NCBI GenBank assembly: GCA_028277225.1
Contig: JANQHB010000017.1
Span: 1 to 64,000 of the forward strand
Direction of reading: 5' to 3'
Source of the DNA: Chlorobium sp.
GTDB lineage: Bacteria; Bacteroidota; Chlorobiia; Chlorobiales; Chlorobiaceae
DNA length: 64,000 nt
Shown here: in pieces, positions 62,601 to 64,000 of the stretch
Numbering within the stretch: position 1 is the first letter of the stretch
Layout of the letters: every line of letters starts with the position of its first letter
Notes under the pieces: model-generated
The model's database searches: none
Seen by the model: the letters and a program-made list of their open reading frames with translations, nothing else
Told to the model about the DNA's origin: nothing
Program-made: the position numbers and the translations under genes

Positions 62601-63114
62601 TTATCCCGCCATTTTGGCTATGTTGTGAGCCATTGCCGCAAGTCCTATTTCAACATCAACTTTCGGTAGCCCTCGGAATCGGAATCGTTTGAAGTTTCTA
62701 TTCTGTTTAAGCTGCCCAAAAGCCGGTTCGACATCGATGGCCCGTTGTTTTCGCTTTCGAATACCTTCCTCAGAAAGCAAAAGCTCTCTCGCCTTTGCTT
62801 TCAATCGGCTGAGTCGATGATTGACGGTGAAGCCGGCAAGCCACATGAAGTGGATGTTCTCCCTGACAGCATCCTCCAGCTTGCGACTCGAAGAGATATT
62901 ACACAAGTACCCATACACCAGGACCTTGAGTAACATCCGGGGATGACAGCTTGATGCGCCGCCTCCTTCGTACTTGTTGAGAAACGGGTCAAGGTCCAAT
63001 TGATCGATAACGCTATCGATGGTACGGACAAGGCTGAGCAGGCTTGATGAGCTCGTCAAGTGACGGCGGCATCAGCATGAGCTGATCAACCCTGCCATGC
63101 GATTGATTTTCCAT
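62601..63114 (-). pseudogene. Broken IS1182-type transposase
   Basis: A transposase remnant with two lesions. Translation from the ATG at 63114 reads MENQSHGRVDQLMLMPPSLDELIKPA and then hits a stop. The homologous text continues in another frame (LVRTIDSVIDQLDLDPFLNKYEGGGASS), so there is a frameshift near 63040. From the N-terminal block (SSRKLEDAVRENIHFMWLAGF) the frame jumps directly to the C-terminal block (ARELLLSEEGIRKRKQRAIDVEPAFGQLK...). The central DDE catalytic part, some 300 residues in IS1182 enzymes, is therefore deleted. It cannot be active. A GCGGGAGCTTATCCCGC hairpin overlaps its 3' end. I could not find a matching terminal repeat on the 63115 side. Confidence 0.85.
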
Positions 63115-63152
63115 AGCTTAAGATGGAAATGAAAAGCACGACAGGGACAACA

Positions 63153-64000
63153 TCAGTTCAGCGAAGACTGTTTGGCAGTCATTTCGTCAGCGTTGTCAGC
63201 AACCAGGATTTTGCTGTTGTGAAGTTGGGTGCGTAAATCCGAGACTGTGGCAAGAAAAGTATCCATTTCTCCTTTTGGCACGCTTTTGCTGATTTTGGTT
63301 GGGGTGCTGGCTGTTCTGAGCGCGGTCATCGGGTTCTGGTACTTTCCTCCTCTCAGGACCCTGAAATCAAGATGCGGCCCTGTTGAACGCCCTGTCGAGC
63401 CGACATAACCGATTACCTGTCCCTGTCTGACTCTGCTGCCATGCCTGGCTTTCGAGCTGAAACGGCTCAGGTGAAGGTATTTTGTGTGATAACCTCTTGC
63501 ATGCTTGATGGTTATCATGTTGCCGGCGGCTCCTTTTCTGCCCCGGAAGGTGATCCTGCCGTCTGCTACAGCATAAACAGGTGTTCCACGAGGAGCGGCA
63601 AAGTCGACACCGCCATGGAAATGGCGTCGCCTCAGGATCGGATGCCGTCTGTAGCCGTAACCGCTTGATATTCTGGAGTAGCGGCAGGGTTTGATGAAAA
63701 AGGATCGGGCAAGAGTAAGGTTGAGTGCCTTTCCCTTTTCGTCAAAATATCCGGACTTACCTTTCGAATCAGTGTAACGGAATGCTGTCACGGGTTTGTT
63801 ATCGACATAAATTTCCGCAGCAAGAATGTTACCGAGCCCGACAAGCTCTCCGTTCAGCCATTTTTCTTCGAACAGGATGTTGTAGGCTGTTCCGGGCTGG
63901 ATATCCCGTTTAAAATTGATCCTGTACGAAAATATCCGCTGGAGCTGCGTTATGAGTGCATATCGATTCTGCTGTTGAAGTTCCGCAGAGAGGGAAGAGG
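63153..64000 (-). CDS. M23-family murein endopeptidase, N-terminus beyond the window end
   Basis: The frame is open to the window edge (282 codons visible). No start is needed at 63791: the text upstream (LQQQNRYALITQLQRIF, QPGTAYNILFEEKWLNGEL, NILAAEIYVDNKPVTAFRY) is clearly coding, with an OapA/LysM-adjacent character. The peptidase domain shows ISSGYGYRRHPILRRRHFHGGVDFAAPRGTPVYA (H-x3-D zinc motif) and GRSTGPHLDFRVLRGGKYQNP. The second motif reads H-L-D where LytM has H-x-H, a variant I believe also occurs in other MepM-like proteins. The enzyme would cleave peptidoglycan cross-links in the periplasm. Confidence 0.85.
   Translation of the reverse strand, partial: SSLSAELQQQNRYALITQLQRIFSYRINFKRDIQPGTAYNILFEEKWLNGELVGLGNILAAEIYVDNKPVTAFRYTDSKGKSGYFDEKGKALNLTLARSFFIKPCRYSRISSGYGYRRHPILRRRHFHGGVDFAAPRGTPVYAVADGRITFRGRKGAAGNMITIKHARGYHTKYLHLSRFSSKARHGSRVRQGQVIGYVGSTGRSTGPHLDFRVLRGGKYQNPMTALRTASTPTKISKSVPKGEMDTFLATVSDLRTQLHNSKILVADNADEMTAKQSSLN

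Overview
The window is chromosomal DNA from a green sulfur bacterium (phylum Chlorobi/Chlorobiota, family Chlorobiaceae). The decisive evidence is the chlorosome pair csmA (47864-48109) and csmC (48243-48653) together with a giant BchH-family magnesium-chelatase subunit (58713-62522). The genus cannot be fixed from the sequence; Chlorobium, Chlorobaculum, Pelodictyon and Prosthecochloris all remain possible. Genes are densely packed on both strands. Several genes start with TTG or GTG, and in some of these homologous N-termini support the unusual start.

Layout. 1-5468: end of a secreted protein, two tandem outer-membrane beta-barrel paralogs, a patatin-like phospholipase, an aldehyde dehydrogenase and a TerC-type membrane protein. 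5603-12057: a LonB-type protease overlapping a universal-stress-type protein, a SpoU/TrmH RNA methyltransferase with a membrane partner, and a U32-family protein. 12606-16602: a four-gene bidirectional [NiFe]-hydrogenase (group 3b, sulfhydrogenase type) operon. 16812-25102: FKBP isomerase, MscS channel, FAD-dependent (protoporphyrinogen-oxidase-like) oxidoreductase, gamma-carbonic-anhydrase-like protein, GT39 glycosyltransferase, LptB and a B12-binding radical SAM enzyme. 25119-44380: mainly housekeeping genes (HD hydrolase, aroA, rpsU, alr, asd, dusB, recA, M16 peptidase, tig, nadC, folB, folK), plus an odd CBS-domain protein whose PLP fold has lost its catalytic lysine. 44637-50007: a same-strand chlorosome locus in which csmA and csmC sit between two ArsA/Get3-like ATPases, beside a large unrecognised protein. 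50261-58516: pyrK, ssb, holA, an extended SDR divergent from a serine-palmitoyltransferase-like gene, and a TonB-dependent receptor. 58713-64000: the BchH-family gene, a broken IS1182-type transposase, and an M23 peptidase cut by the window end.

Mobile and repeat content. There are two copies of a small MITE-like element with 13-bp terminal inverted repeats and perfect 5-bp target duplications (10642-10754 and 19940-20012). One transposase pseudogene is present. Many intergenic gaps are filled by recurring short repeat words: palindromes with a constant GGGC...GCCC(C)TACA frame, TATAGGTCC/TATAGGACC tandem palindromes, and CGTGATTCGTGAATGG-like words. I see no CRISPR array, rRNA or tRNA.

Most interesting candidates. 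(1) The csmC-csmA / ArsA-ArsA / PH-like-protein locus looks like a dedicated chlorosome-protein handling system. (2) The CBS-domain pseudoenzyme. (3) The MITE family. (4) The SPT-like/SDR pair, possibly for sphingolipid-like lipids. (5) A hydrogenase large subunit that ends exactly at its last nickel-ligand motif.
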